From contig NZ_JAIVLH010000012.1 of assembly GCF_020524345.1 (NCBI RefSeq), forward strand, positions 1 through 64,000: DNA of 64,000 bases. The letters are read 5' to 3'. This document shows positions 8,349 to 16,826 of this stretch, piece after piece. How positions within the stretch are numbered: the first letter of the stretch is position 1; every line of letters begins with the position of its first letter. The notes under the pieces are model-generated. The model was not told where the DNA came from. It saw nothing but the letters and a program-made list of their open reading frames with translations, and made no database searches. The translations under genes and the position numbers were made by a program. The DNA is from Metabacillus niabensis. Its GTDB lineage: Bacteria; Bacillota; Bacilli; Bacillales; Bacillaceae.

Positions 8349-8837
8349 ATGTCTAACATGATGAATCAAGAAGAAATGGAAACTTTAAGAGAGTTAATCA
8401 AAGACATAGACACGGCCATGCTAACTACGGTAACTGAAGAAGGGCTTATTTCTCGCCCTATGAAAACACAAGAAGTAGAGTTTGATGGTGACTTATGGTT
8501 TTTCACTAAAAAAGAGACTAATAAATACGATGAAATTTTACATGATCATGATGTAAATGTCGCATATGCAGGTAAATCCTATGTTTCCGTCCGAGGAAGA
8601 GCGGAAATCGTTGAGAATTTAAACAAGAAAAAAGAATTGTGGAGCAAAACATATGAGAAAATTATGCAAACGTCTTATGATGATCCTAACGTTGTCTTGA
8701 TAAAGGTTAAAGCGGAAGCAGCCGAATATTGGGAAACCGGTAATCTCACAAAGAAAATTGCCTTTTTCTATAAACGCATGACAGGGCAAAGTTCTAAATC
8801 GACAGATGTTAATGAAACAGTTGAATTGAATAAATAG
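8349..8837 (+). CDS. General stress protein 26-like, pyridoxamine-phosphate-oxidase fold
   Basis: With the start at 8349, where GAGGTG lies seven bases upstream, this is 162 residues. The split-barrel flavin-binding pattern is visible: MLTTVTEEGLISRPM (about 26-40), DLWFFTKKETNKYDEI, and VAYAGKSYVSVRGRAEI. Proteins of this family bind FMN or related cofactors and are often SigB-dependent in bacilli. The enzyme reaction is unknown. A decayed copy of its 3' half, including the terminator, is found about 4.1 kb downstream at 12794-13036. Confidence 0.88.
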   Translation: MSNMMNQEEMETLRELIKDIDTAMLTTVTEEGLISRPMKTQEVEFDGDLWFFTKKETNKYDEILHDHDVNVAYAGKSYVSVRGRAEIVENLNKKKELWSKTYEKIMQTSYDDPNVVLIKVKAEAAEYWETGNLTKKIAFFYKRMTGQSSKSTDVNETVELNK

Positions 8838-8842
8838 CCGCG

Positions 8843-8877
8843 AAAATGGATTGTCTGGTTAGTGGACAATCCATTTT
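8843..8877 (+). terminator. Intrinsic terminator
   Basis: Perfect 13-bp stem (8843-8855 with 8865-8877) then a T-rich run, right after the stress-protein stop. Confidence 0.9.
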
Positions 8878-8964
8878 GTTATTTTGATTATGTTACTAGC
8901 CTAGCAATTCAGGGCATACGATAAATACAGCTTCCTTATGTTCAATTTCTTTGTCTTTGCTTAC

Positions 8965-9015
8965 CCACATATCAAAAGCACCTGCATTAAATGTGCAGAT
9001 GCTTTTGATATGTGG
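8965..9015. repeat. Perfect 16-bp inverted repeat downstream of the nitrate-type carrier
   Basis: Arms 8965-8980 and 9000-9015 match exactly, with a further internal CTGCA/TGCAG stem. It abuts the stop of the MFS carrier. No T-tract follows on the minus strand, so it may stabilise the transcript end rather than terminate alone. Confidence 0.7.
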
Positions 9016-9016
9016 A

Positions 9017-10201
9017 TTATGCACTTTTCTGAGCACTTACTTTTATACTTGCATTATTAGCTCCCTTATGATTAAGGATTAAGCAAAAAAGGGAAAGAAT
9101 CGATAGTAACAGAAAACCTAAAACATAATCTCCTGCTAAATCTTTTGTCAAGCCAAGGACAATTGGAGGAAAAAAGCCTCCGACTCCTCCAATTGCACCG
9201 ACAATTCCTGTTACCACACCTGTATTTCCAGCAGAGATTTCAGGTACCATCTTGAAAACTGCACCATTTCCTATTCCTAACAATATAGAGATGACCAAAC
9301 AATTTATACTAAAGAAAAGGAAGTTTTCCATAGTAAAAGCAATGATCAACCCACAAAATGTTACTCCACTAAAAACTAGAGTCAACAATCCTTTTGCTCC
9401 AAAACGGTCGGAAAGATAACCTCCAACTGGACGTATAAGCGTAGCCAATACGACGAATATAGCTGTTTGCATTCCAGCTTCAAGGGCTGTAATACTAAAG
9501 AGATCATTCAAAAATGTAGGTAAATAAATACTGAAAGTCACAAACGTTCCAAATGTAAGAAAGTAAAAAGCCGATAAATACCATGTTTCTTTAAACTTTA
9601 ATACGGAAAGAGATTCCTTTAAAGTCTTATGTTCATTTGTCCTTTGTCCATCTTTTGTTCCTACCCAGAAAAGAATTGACATACAGGCCATAGCAATAGC
9701 AAGACTCCAAAATACCCACGAAAGTCCATAAGAGCTAAAAATGGATGGTATCAAGAAATTTGCAACAGCTGATCCTAAATTTCCGATCCCTGCAATCCCT
9801 AAGATCAAACCTTGTTTTTGTGGTGGATACCATTTAGATACATAGGTTATGGAAATAGCAAATGTTGTTCCTGCCATTCCGATAAAAAATGCCCAAAATA
9901 ACAACATGGCAAAAGAATTTGTAAAACCTGCTCCAACCATGGGGAAAATAAGAAGTAACATAGTCAACGCGAAAATTCTTCTCCCGCCATATCGATCGGT
10001 TAAAATCCCCATTGGAATACGCATTAAAGACCCCAATAATACAGGGGTAGCAATAAGAATGCTTGTTTGTGTAATACTTAACTGATAAATTTTTTGAATT
10101 TCTGTAGCAATCGGTGCAAAAACCGACCATACGGTAAATGAGACAATCATTGACATAGTTGATAGAACTAATACCGATGTTTGACCATTTGTATTCTTCA
10201 T
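9017..10201 (-). CDS. NarK/NasA-type nitrate/nitrite MFS transporter
   Basis: This carrier of about 394 residues has 12 hydrophobic segments. The nitrate/nitrite porter signature is visible in SKWYPPQKQGLILGIAGIGNLGSAVANFLIPS (about 121-152) and again in the second half (AGNTGVVTGIVGAIGGVGGFFPPI). The start is placed at the ATG at 10201, where AAGGTGG lies five bases upstream; the longer frame would begin inside that site. It probably moves nitrate in or nitrite out. No nitrate reductase gene is in the window, though molybdate uptake genes lie 6 kb away. Direction of transport is not decidable here. Confidence 0.87.
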   Translation of the reverse strand: MKNTNGQTSVLVLSTMSMIVSFTVWSVFAPIATEIQKIYQLSITQTSILIATPVLLGSLMRIPMGILTDRYGGRRIFALTMLLLIFPMVGAGFTNSFAMLLFWAFFIGMAGTTFAISITYVSKWYPPQKQGLILGIAGIGNLGSAVANFLIPSIFSSYGLSWVFWSLAIAMACMSILFWVGTKDGQRTNEHKTLKESLSVLKFKETWYLSAFYFLTFGTFVTFSIYLPTFLNDLFSITALEAGMQTAIFVVLATLIRPVGGYLSDRFGAKGLLTLVFSGVTFCGLIIAFTMENFLFFSINCLVISILLGIGNGAVFKMVPEISAGNTGVVTGIVGAIGGVGGFFPPIVLGLTKDLAGDYVLGFLLLSILSLFCLILNHKGANNASIKVSAQKSA

Positions 10202-10349
10202 AAAAACCACCTTGTGATTCTCTTGGTGCTATATGTTTAAGTTCCAAGATACTATTTAGTTAAATCAAAATTATACATATTTACAATTCTCTTTGAGCAC
10301 ATTTGTTGATCAATAATTTTATGATAAAAATACTTATTTCAATTAATAA

Positions 10350-10430
10350 TTAATATAAAACAGGTGCTTTTTTTGAAAATATTACTCTTATTACTAATAT
10401 TAAAAATGATAAATGACCGATGTTTTTCAT
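10350..10430 (-). CDS. Possible 26-residue hydrophobic peptide
   Basis: On the minus strand an AGGAGGG site about eight bases before the ATG at 10430 opens a 26-codon frame with a central hydrophobic stretch (LSFLILVIRVIF). It lies upstream of the nitrate-type carrier gene on the same strand. The site is much better than chance for a gap, but the frame is short and I recognise no relative. It could be a leader peptide or a small membrane protein. Confidence 0.35.
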   Translation of the reverse strand: MKNIGHLSFLILVIRVIFSKKAPVLY

Positions 10431-10534
10431 TGTGATTCCCTCCTAATTTGTCTGAATTTTCTCATTACTATTAAAATATCACTTCTTTTAATATCTTCAC
10501 ATTATCATGTAAGAAAATGTAACGTGAAATTTCT

Positions 10535-10562
10535 GCAAGTGTAGTGCACCACTTGTTTTTTT
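10535..10562 (+). terminator. Plus-strand terminator without an obvious gene
   Basis: CAAGTG (10536-10541) pairs with CACTTG (10550-10555), followed by seven Ts. No plus-strand gene precedes it, so it may end a small RNA, an antisense transcript, or a lost gene. Confidence 0.45.
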
Positions 10563-10771
10563 AGATAATTGTCGATGTGATGACCAAAGTAATGACTAAG
10601 GAAAAACAACGGTTAAGATTATTTTAAATAGTTATTGATTTTAAGTAATTTTGAGTAATATGCAATAAATGACTTGAGCTATAGCTACACAATCTGGACC
10701 GTTTGTGAAAGAAAGCGATATAGATAGAGCCCCTGCTGTTTATCCTCCAAGACGCTCTTTTCTGTTAAAAT

Positions 10772-10819
10772 AAAAAAACGTCTAAACCCCCATAATTTCA
10801 AGGGTTTAAGACGTTTTTT
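10772..10819 (-). terminator. Intrinsic terminator of the NhaC-family gene
   Basis: A long stem (10773-10789 with 10802-10819) with A/T runs at its base. On the minus strand it follows the NhaC-family gene. Open frames that cross it are not genes. Confidence 0.88.
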
Positions 10820-10919
10820 CATACTCGAATTTAGTTGTATTAATTGATATTTCTCGCGAAATCTATATTTGAAAGAATAAAACCTGGGGACATGCCCCCG
10901 TTGCTTTAAGATAATCAAG

Positions 10920-12200
10920 TTAAGCTTTCTTTTTTGTCGGGTATCCAATTAGGATAGCGATAATTCCGCAGATTCCTATTAGGATTGGATAGAAAGAGTA
11001 TTGCAGGATGCTCACTGGAGATATTCCCGCGACACTTGCAGATGCCAAAAGTTGGGCTCCGTATGGCAGAAGGCCTTGGATCGCACAGGAGAAAATATCT
11101 AATATACTGGCTGACTTTCTCGGTTCAATTCCATACTGATCAGCAATATTTTTTGCAAGCGGGCCGGCAATCAAAATAGCAATTGTATTATTGGCCGTGG
11201 ATAAACCAGTTAGGCCCACAAGACCGGCGATCCCAAATTCCGCACCCTTTTTCGATTTAATCCTTCGTGTCGCAAGGTGAAGAAGAAAGTCAATTCCTCC
11301 GTTATATTTAATAACCTCCACCATTCCAGCTATTAATATCGCAAGAAAGGCGATTTCATACATGCCTGCCATCCCTTCGCCAATCTTTTGCAAAAGGCTC
11401 ATTAAATGATAGCTGCCATCCGCTAAGCCAACACCCCCTGCGAGAACAGTTCCTAATGTAAGAACTAGGAAAACATTCATTCCAACTAACGCAAAAATAA
11501 TGACCAATACATAGGGAACAATTTTTACCCAATTATAGCTTAAATGCTCCACTTGTGCCGTTTCACCCATTGTAATAGCCCCTAAAATAATGCCCGTTAC
11601 AATTGCTGCCGGCAACACAATCCAAAAATTCACCTTAAATTTATCCTTCATTTGTACTCCTTGTGATCTAACCGCAGTAATGGTTGTATCTGAAATAAAG
11701 GATAAATTATCGCCAAACATCGAACCGCCAATAATCGCCGCCATTACTAAAGCAACGGAAAGATCGGTATGCTCGCTTATTCCGACTCCAATTGGCGCCA
11801 ATGCTACAATCGTTCCCATCGACGTACCCATTGACAGGGAGATGAAGCAGGCAATAATGAACAAGCCTACAACAAGCAGGTTTTGCGGGACAACCGATAA
11901 AGCAAAGTTAACAGTGGAGTCTACTGCCCCCATGCCTTTTGCTGTTTCTGAAAAGGCCCCAGCCAAGAGAAAAATAAGAACCATCAGCATGACATTTACA
12001 TTACCTGCGCCCTGGCAAAAAATATCAACCTTTCGCGCAAACGATTCTTTTCGATTCATCGCCAGAGCCACAGCGCCCGATATCACAATGGCTACTATGA
12101 CAGGAAAGGCATAAAAATCACCTGTGATAACTCCTGAACCAATAAATAAAATTAAAAAGACAACAAATGGAATTAACGCCCATGGATTTCCTTTTTTCAT
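10920..12200 (-). CDS. NhaC-family transporter under SAM riboswitch (MetT-like, predicted methionine carrier)
   Basis: This 426-residue protein has about eleven hydrophobic segments and NhaC-superfamily motifs such as SLSMGTSMGTIVALAPIGVGIS (about 122-143), IGGSMFGDNLSFISDTT (156-172) and GLSTANNTIAILIAGPLAK in the second half. NhaC proteins are annotated as Na+/H+ antiporters. However, the leader of this gene is a SAM-I riboswitch, and comparative work on methionine metabolism in Gram-positive bacteria predicted that such S-box-controlled NhaC relatives (MetT) carry methionine. That reassignment here is inference from regulation. A GGAGGTGG site precedes the ATG. Confidence 0.85.
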   Translation of the reverse strand: MKKGNPWALIPFVVFLILFIGSGVITGDFYAFPVIVAIVISGAVALAMNRKESFARKVDIFCQGAGNVNVMLMVLIFLLAGAFSETAKGMGAVDSTVNFALSVVPQNLLVVGLFIIACFISLSMGTSMGTIVALAPIGVGISEHTDLSVALVMAAIIGGSMFGDNLSFISDTTITAVRSQGVQMKDKFKVNFWIVLPAAIVTGIILGAITMGETAQVEHLSYNWVKIVPYVLVIIFALVGMNVFLVLTLGTVLAGGVGLADGSYHLMSLLQKIGEGMAGMYEIAFLAILIAGMVEVIKYNGGIDFLLHLATRRIKSKKGAEFGIAGLVGLTGLSTANNTIAILIAGPLAKNIADQYGIEPRKSASILDIFSCAIQGLLPYGAQLLASASVAGISPVSILQYSFYPILIGICGIIAILIGYPTKKKA

Positions 12201-12237
12201 TGTTCCACCTCCAAAAAATAAATTGGGACAGGTCTTT

Positions 12238-12292
12238 TGACCATTCTTTGCCCCATTAGAAAAACTTGGCTTATCACCAAGTCCTAATGGTG
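12238..12292 (-). promoter_or_regulatory. Second structured leader element before the NhaC-family gene
   Basis: Between the riboswitch terminator and the start codon, CCATTAG (12253-12259) pairs with CTAATGG (12284-12290) around an inner ACTTGG/CCAAGT stem, and a GGTC-AAAA-GACC hairpin follows. This is more structure than a simple spacer needs. I do not recognise the fold. Confidence 0.45.
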
Positions 12293-12350
12293 AAAGCTCT
12301 AATTTTTCTTATACTATCATCCATAAAATTTATATACTTTCTGATAGTAC

Positions 12351-12386
12351 AAAAAAGGCCTCAACTTATAACAACAAGAAGAGGCC
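12351..12386 (-). terminator. Riboswitch expression-platform terminator
   Basis: On the minus strand GGCCTC (12386-12381) pairs with GAGGCC (12362-12357), extended by imperfect pairs, then six Ts. It lies directly 3' of the SAM-I aptamer and should form when SAM is bound. Confidence 0.85.
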
Positions 12387-12403
12387 TTATATCTATAAAA
12401 CAC

Positions 12404-12516
12404 TCTTCTCATCTATCAAGCCTTTGCTTGCTGAAATTGGCACAGCAACTTAATTACTAAGTTCCGCTGCCGAGGTCTCATCGGGCCAGCCCCTCCATCT
12501 CTCTTGATAAGAAGAA
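12404..12516 (-). promoter_or_regulatory. SAM-I (S-box) riboswitch aptamer
   Basis: The minus strand carries the S-box hallmarks in order: CTTATCAAGAGAG (5' P1 strand), GGAGGG followed by CTGGCCCGATGA, ACCTCGGCAGC, GTGCCAATTTCAGCAAGC, and the closing CTTGATA that pairs with the 5' strand. Binding of S-adenosylmethionine stops transcription of the downstream NhaC-family gene. The match is strong across all conserved segments. Confidence 0.93.
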
Positions 12517-12596
12517 AAAATCTTTTTTTTGTCACAGTATAGAAGATTACATGATTTTTATTATTATATCAACAAAATTTTTATGGATATTTTTAG

Positions 12597-12705
12597 GTTC
12601 CGGACAGAATTGAAAATTCCACTGCTGTTATACCCTCGGAAAAGTATGAATTATATATGAAAATCGCTCCCAATTCCGAGTGGAGAAGATGTTTTCAAGA
12701 GTGAG
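12597..12705 (+). other. Short coding-like remnant, unassigned
   Basis: A 35-codon open stretch without start codon (containing AVIPSEKYELYMKIAPNSEW) reads like the tail of a real protein and then stops. It precedes the duplicated stress-protein fragment. I recognise no family. The sequence to 12793 is otherwise featureless. Confidence 0.2.
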
Positions 12706-12793
12706 TACACTATATGGATAAATCGACCGATTAGTGAAAGACAGAAGAAGCATGAAAAACTCTCACAAGAGATACTAAAGACTCACCTTGATT

Positions 12794-13000
12794 AAGGAAT
12801 TATGGAGCAAAGTATATGAGAAAATTATGTAAACTTCTTATGACGATCCTAACGTTGTCTTGATAAAGGTAAAAGCGGAAGCAGCCGAGTATTGGGAAAC
12901 CGGTAATTTCACGAAGAAAATCGCCTTTTTCTATATACGCATGACAGGACAAAGTTCTAAATCGACAGATGTTAATGAAACGGTTGAATTGAATAAATAG
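12794..13000 (+). pseudogene. Decayed 3' copy of the general stress protein 26-like gene
   Basis: This segment is nearly identical in DNA to 8632-8837 of the intact gene. It lacks the 5' half, and a CAA-to-TAA change makes a stop (ATG TAA at about 12828-12833). The stop codon context and the following terminator hairpin are also copied, the latter with substitutions (13005-13040). It is therefore a partial segmental duplication, not a gene. Confidence 0.9.
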
Positions 13001-13152
13001 CAGCGAAAATGGATTATCTGGTTAGTGGACAATTTATTTTCTATGTCAAAGCATGTCTTTTTTTGATAGCAAACTTCCCCTTTAAAACGCTATTCCACAA
13101 TTATAGTGCAGTATATTATTTTCAAATAAATAAATATTTCACCATAAAAATA

Positions 13153-13186
13153 AAGAACAGTACTTTGATCCTAAAGTATTGTTCTT
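13153..13186 (-). terminator. Intrinsic terminator of the Ytr-type operon
   Basis: A 14-bp stem (13153-13166 with 13173-13186, one mismatch pair) is followed on the minus strand by TTTATTTTT. It lies downstream of the bactofilin-like gene, the last gene of the operon. Confidence 0.8.
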
Positions 13187-13300
13187 ATATGTAATTACTG
13201 TATTTGAATGAACTTACTTCAAATAATAATAAGTAATAAACCAAGAAGTAATCTTACCTATAAACAACTTCAATTACTATAAAAAATCCTTTTTCATTAT

Positions 13301-13561
13301 TTATATTTTATTAATTATCCTTCCGTTTACTGTACCTGTTACCTCGCACTCAACGGCTCCTTCATTATATAGATTTCCACAAACTTGCCCTCTAATGGAT
13401 GCTTTAGAATATTTCATTAATCTAACATCTCCTTTCACTGGGGCAAATAAATCTAATTTAGCTCCTGATAAGACAATAACATTGCCTTCAATTTCCCCAA
13501 AAACTTTCGTATCTGCTTCTATAATTACCTCACCTTTTTGAATTTCAAAAGAGAAGTTCAA
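13301..13561 (-). CDS. Short bactofilin-like (polymer-forming) protein
   Basis: This 86-residue protein begins at a TTG preceded by AAGGGGG. Its repeating pattern of short beta strands with glycines (FGEIEGNVIVLSG, APVKGDVRLMK, ASIRGQVCGNLYNEG, VTGTVNGRIINK) is that of the right-handed beta-helix of bactofilins, but in a shortened form. Bactofilins form cytoplasmic, membrane-associated filaments. It lies 41 bases downstream of the operon's 399-residue gene, so is likely co-transcribed with the ABC genes; a link between filament and exporter is speculation. Confidence 0.65.
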   Translation of the reverse strand: MNFSFEIQKGEVIIEADTKVFGEIEGNVIVLSGAKLDLFAPVKGDVRLMKYSKASIRGQVCGNLYNEGAVECEVTGTVNGRIINKI

Positions 13562-13602
13562 TGTTAGTCCCCCTTAAGTAATTGAGAGAAGTAAATTTGG
13601 AG

Positions 13603-14802
13603 TCAATCAATATATAGACTATTTAAATGTAAAGTGTAATCTTCTTGATATTGAGACAAATTTTCATTTTTAATAGCGCCTTCATACAATGGTTTCCATG
13701 TTCTTAAGTCGGTAACGACAATGGATGCTTCTGTTTCTCTATCTTTTTTTGTGTTTATAACATATAATTTATTGTTCTCTATTTTTATAATTGGATTGCT
13801 ACTTACCTCAAGGCCATTAATCTTAAGTGTTTTTGTTGGCATAAGTTTCCCTTCGTCTATTGAATATACAAATGTTTCAAGACTATCCTTTGCAATTTTG
13901 AACATATAAACTTTCGAGCCATCTATAATAATGGTATTGTATTTTAATTGTTCCTTACTAATGGGTAATTCAATTAACTTACTTGATTCAAAGTTATAGG
14001 CAATTAACTCACTATTCGATTCTTTTGTAGATTCACTACTATCTGTTACTTCTTCATTAGATTTCTGGATCAATAGATATTCTTGATAATCAATATCATC
14101 AAAATCTGATAGTATATCTTGTCCATTGGTTTCAGAAACAAGTGTTTCATCATTAATTAACATTTGACTATCAGTATCAAAAGTGTAGACATGGATTTCT
14201 TCACTATATTGATCACCGTCAACAACTCTTTTACTTTGGCGAACAACAACCTTTAAATCGCCATTGATCATTTGAACATCTTCAACAAAAGCATAATCAT
14301 AAACATTTTGGTTTGGCATAGATTCATATATATCAACAACAGTATTTGTTTGTTTGTCTAAGACTTCACCTCTAAATGTAGTTTTGCTTGGACCGAAATT
14401 CTCTCCACTAAAAACCATATCAGTAGTCATATAGGCTATGTAAGTTTCATCTTCAAAGAATTGAACAGGTCTCAAATCTTTTCCACGCATAAAGTTTCGA
14501 TAGTCATTTTGGAGTCGTTTTAATTCTGGTGTAAAGAACATTCCATTTAAATCTTCAAGATAAGAAATTTCTTTTTGATAAACAGTCTCCTCTTCATCTA
14601 TATACAAATTTTCATGGTATCCTTCTGTAGTGGAAATCTCTCCGAAAACTTTTATATTGTTTCCTTCATCACTACTTCCACTTATTTTATTTATGGAAAA
14701 CTGTGGATTGTTACTCGCTGCAGTAGCAGATTGATAATAATGAATACCAATACCTAAAACTATAACAAGAACAACTGAAATCAACTTCCAATATCTTTTC
14801 AT
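13603..14802 (-). CDS. Membrane-anchored extracytoplasmic protein of the ABC operon
   Basis: This 399-residue protein has an N-terminal signal or anchor (about 5-28) and then a long soluble region rich in alternating beta segments and acidic linkers (for instance around VTDSSESTKESNSE, about 253-266). The repeating layout resembles a beta-propeller-like or sensor domain, but I recognise no family. It starts 13 bases after the permease gene and shares the operon with GntR, ATPase and permease genes. An accessory role for the exporter, such as substrate capture or signal sensing, is inferred from position only. Confidence 0.75.
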   Translation of the reverse strand: MKRYWKLISVVLVIVLGIGIHYYQSATAASNNPQFSINKISGSSDEGNNIKVFGEISTTEGYHENLYIDEEETVYQKEISYLEDLNGMFFTPELKRLQNDYRNFMRGKDLRPVQFFEDETYIAYMTTDMVFSGENFGPSKTTFRGEVLDKQTNTVVDIYESMPNQNVYDYAFVEDVQMINGDLKVVVRQSKRVVDGDQYSEEIHVYTFDTDSQMLINDETLVSETNGQDILSDFDDIDYQEYLLIQKSNEEVTDSSESTKESNSELIAYNFESSKLIELPISKEQLKYNTIIIDGSKVYMFKIAKDSLETFVYSIDEGKLMPTKTLKINGLEVSSNPIIKIENNKLYVINTKKDRETEASIVVTDLRTWKPLYEGAIKNENLSQYQEDYTLHLNSLYID

Positions 14803-14815
14803 TTTCTTCCTCCTC

Positions 14816-15652
14816 TTAAACTGTAATTTTATTATTTAGTAAGTAGAGGCTTACCATAATAGAAGCTGTAGTAACTATCAAACCCGTAATTACTATAAGC
14901 CCTAACAGCTCAATTGGATAAAAGAAATTATCTAAAAATGTGCTTTGAACTATTAGCGGTGAAGTGAAAACGAGCGCTGACAGTATGCAATAGATAATTC
15001 CAATGGCAATGCCTTTCCAACGAAAACATCTTTCAAATAAAATTACGGTGAATAAAACTAACACACCCATTAAACCCACACTATAATAAACTGAAAATTG
15101 CATAAATGTATTCGGAAAAAGTTTAACCAAGAATTCATACCTATAAGTAAACGTTTCATAGACTGGTAAATCCATTATGTATTCAGAAGGAACTATTATC
15201 CCTAAAATCATATTTTCAATATGCAGTAATAATAGTTGTAAACCAACTAATCCAAAGACCAAAAGCATTATTGTTGTGACCTTAGCCATATAAAGATTTA
15301 CACGTGAAGTTGGCAACATTAACAGGCGGTAAATGAATGAGTTTTTTCCCAACCAATCGCGGTACCAAATAAAAAACAAATAGATTAATAACGTCACAAT
15401 GCATAAGGCAATCGGCCCAATAAACCAAACACTAGCAGTAAGCTGATGAAGAGACATATAATCATATTGTTCAATAAATTGTTCTTTTGTCATGCCTTCT
15501 CTATAAACCAGTTGGTTGAGATTACGTAGATAATTATTTGCTGAAGTAAAAACACTTATAATTTGAGAGACAATTGTTATTCCAATCAAGATAAAGAAAA
15601 TGTTTGAAAAACGATTAAATTCAAAGTGAACTAACTTAATATACTTGCTCAT
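14816..15652 (-). CDS. ABC transporter permease (Ytr-type)
   Basis: This 278-residue protein has six hydrophobic segments, with a soluble loop after the first (about 45-70) and an IWYRDWLGKNSFIYRLLMLPTSR segment typical of ABC-2-like bacillary permeases near 90-112. It overlaps the ATPase gene by four bases. Only one permease gene is visible, so a homodimer is likely. The operon resembles ytrABC of Bacillus subtilis, which responds to cell-wall antibiotics, but the substrate here is unknown. Confidence 0.85.
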   Translation of the reverse strand: MSKYIKLVHFEFNRFSNIFFILIGITIVSQIISVFTSANNYLRNLNQLVYREGMTKEQFIEQYDYMSLHQLTASVWFIGPIALCIVTLLIYLFFIWYRDWLGKNSFIYRLLMLPTSRVNLYMAKVTTIMLLVFGLVGLQLLLLHIENMILGIIVPSEYIMDLPVYETFTYRYEFLVKLFPNTFMQFSVYYSVGLMGVLVLFTVILFERCFRWKGIAIGIIYCILSALVFTSPLIVQSTFLDNFFYPIELLGLIVITGLIVTTASIMVSLYLLNNKITV

Positions 15653-16338
15653 TTTTGATACACCTCCCGCATAACGTCTACAACAGATTTGCCTTCTTTT
15701 TCACGAATTTCTTCAGTACAAAATTCCTTTAACACAGTTCCGTCGTATAATAGAATTGCTTTATCGATTAAATGCTCTATTTCATTAATTTCATGAGTTG
15801 TCATAATTACTCCCCGATCTTCAATAAGATCACTAGTAAATACTTCTCCAATTTGTTCACGACTAAACAAGTCTATACCTGAAAATGGTTCATCCATGAT
15901 AATGAATTCTACATCAAGGGATAACCCTAGAAGGATATTCAATTTCGCAATATTCCCTTTAGATAGTCTAGAGATTCGTTCATTTTCACTTAATGTAAAA
16001 AAATCTAGAAGTTCACTTGCTCTTTTGTGATTCCATGAAGAATAAAAATCATCCATAAACTGCAAACCTTGTGAAATTTTCATTTGTGGGGACATGCTTA
16101 TCGTATCAGGTATATAACTAATTTTTTCATAACTTGCTTTATGTAACACTTCTCCGTTTATGAGAATTTGACCACTTTGTATAGGTGTAAGACCCATGAT
16201 GGCATTTAAAATAGTGGTTTTACCAGCACCGTTTAATCCAATTAGGCATGTTATATCTCCCTTTTCAGCAGTAAAAGATATGTCCTCTAATACAGTTTTT
16301 CCACCATATTTTTTTCTAATATTTTTTACCTCGATCAT
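15649..16338 (-). CDS. ABC transporter ATP-binding protein (YtrB-like)
   Basis: This 229-residue ATPase shows Walker A GLNGAGKTT (about 34-42), a signature variant RLSKGN, Walker B FIIMDEPF and the switch His in MTTHE. The signature LSKGN is the form often seen in GntR-linked drug or lantibiotic exporters. It lies 18 bases downstream of the GntR gene and overlaps the permease gene. It powers the membrane partner encoded next. Confidence 0.92.
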   Translation of the reverse strand: MIEVKNIRKKYGGKTVLEDISFTAEKGDITCLIGLNGAGKTTILNAIMGLTPIQSGQILINGEVLHKASYEKISYIPDTISMSPQMKISQGLQFMDDFYSSWNHKRASELLDFFTLSENERISRLSKGNIAKLNILLGLSLDVEFIIMDEPFSGIDLFSREQIGEVFTSDLIEDRGVIMTTHEINEIEHLIDKAILLYDGTVLKEFCTEEIREKEGKSVVDVMREVYQK

Positions 16339-16356
16339 TTTAATACCCCCAATTAT

Positions 16357-16719
16357 TCATTTTCCATTCTGATACTTTTGTTTGATCAATTCTAATGCAT
16401 CATCTAATGGGACTTGAATAGAGCGCACCGAGGTTATAAAAGAATCTACAGCTTGTAATATCAGTTCTTCTCTTACTTCTTGTAAGATTTGTTTGTCCTT
16501 TGTAATGCGACTTGGGGAATTTCGTTCCGTATAGATCAAACCCTGATCCTCCATTTCTTTATAAGCTCTTTGAACAGTATTTGGATTAATTTTCAACTTG
16601 CTTGCCAATTCTCTTCTTGATTGGATTTCTTGCCCTGGTTCAAGATTCCCAGATGCCATCTGCTCTTTAAAATGGCGAATAACTTGAATATACACAGGCT
16701 CCCTATTATTGAAATTCAT
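16357..16719 (-). CDS. GntR-family regulator (YtrA subfamily)
   Basis: This 120-residue protein has a winged helix at about 10-75 (SRRELASKLKINPNTVQRAYKEMEDQGLIYTE) and only a short C-terminal helical tail, the size and shape of the YtrA subfamily. Such regulators usually repress their own operon with an ABC transporter. Two inverted repeats upstream of its start match the expected operator form. It is the first gene of a five-gene unit. Confidence 0.92.
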   Translation of the reverse strand: MNFNNREPVYIQVIRHFKEQMASGNLEPGQEIQSRRELASKLKINPNTVQRAYKEMEDQGLIYTERNSPSRITKDKQILQEVREELILQAVDSFITSVRSIQVPLDDALELIKQKYQNGK

Positions 16720-16747
16720 GACCTCAACTCCTAAATTTCTTTATCAT

Positions 16748-16777
16748 GTGTATTAATGTATTATGTTATTAATACAC
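16748..16777. promoter_or_regulatory. Operator candidate for the GntR regulator (site 1)
   Basis: GTGTATTAAT and ATTAATACAC form a perfect 10-bp inverted repeat spaced by 10 bases, 29 bases before the GntR start. The spacing fits a GntR dimer. Confidence 0.7.
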
Positions 16778-16826
16778 CATAGACAAAAAAATATGTAGTT
16801 AATGTATTAGAACAATGTAACACTTG

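Noticed and set aside
10685-10948. 87-codon minus-strand frame
   Set aside because: It runs through the NhaC-gene terminator hairpin, overlaps the gene end, and has no ribosome site.
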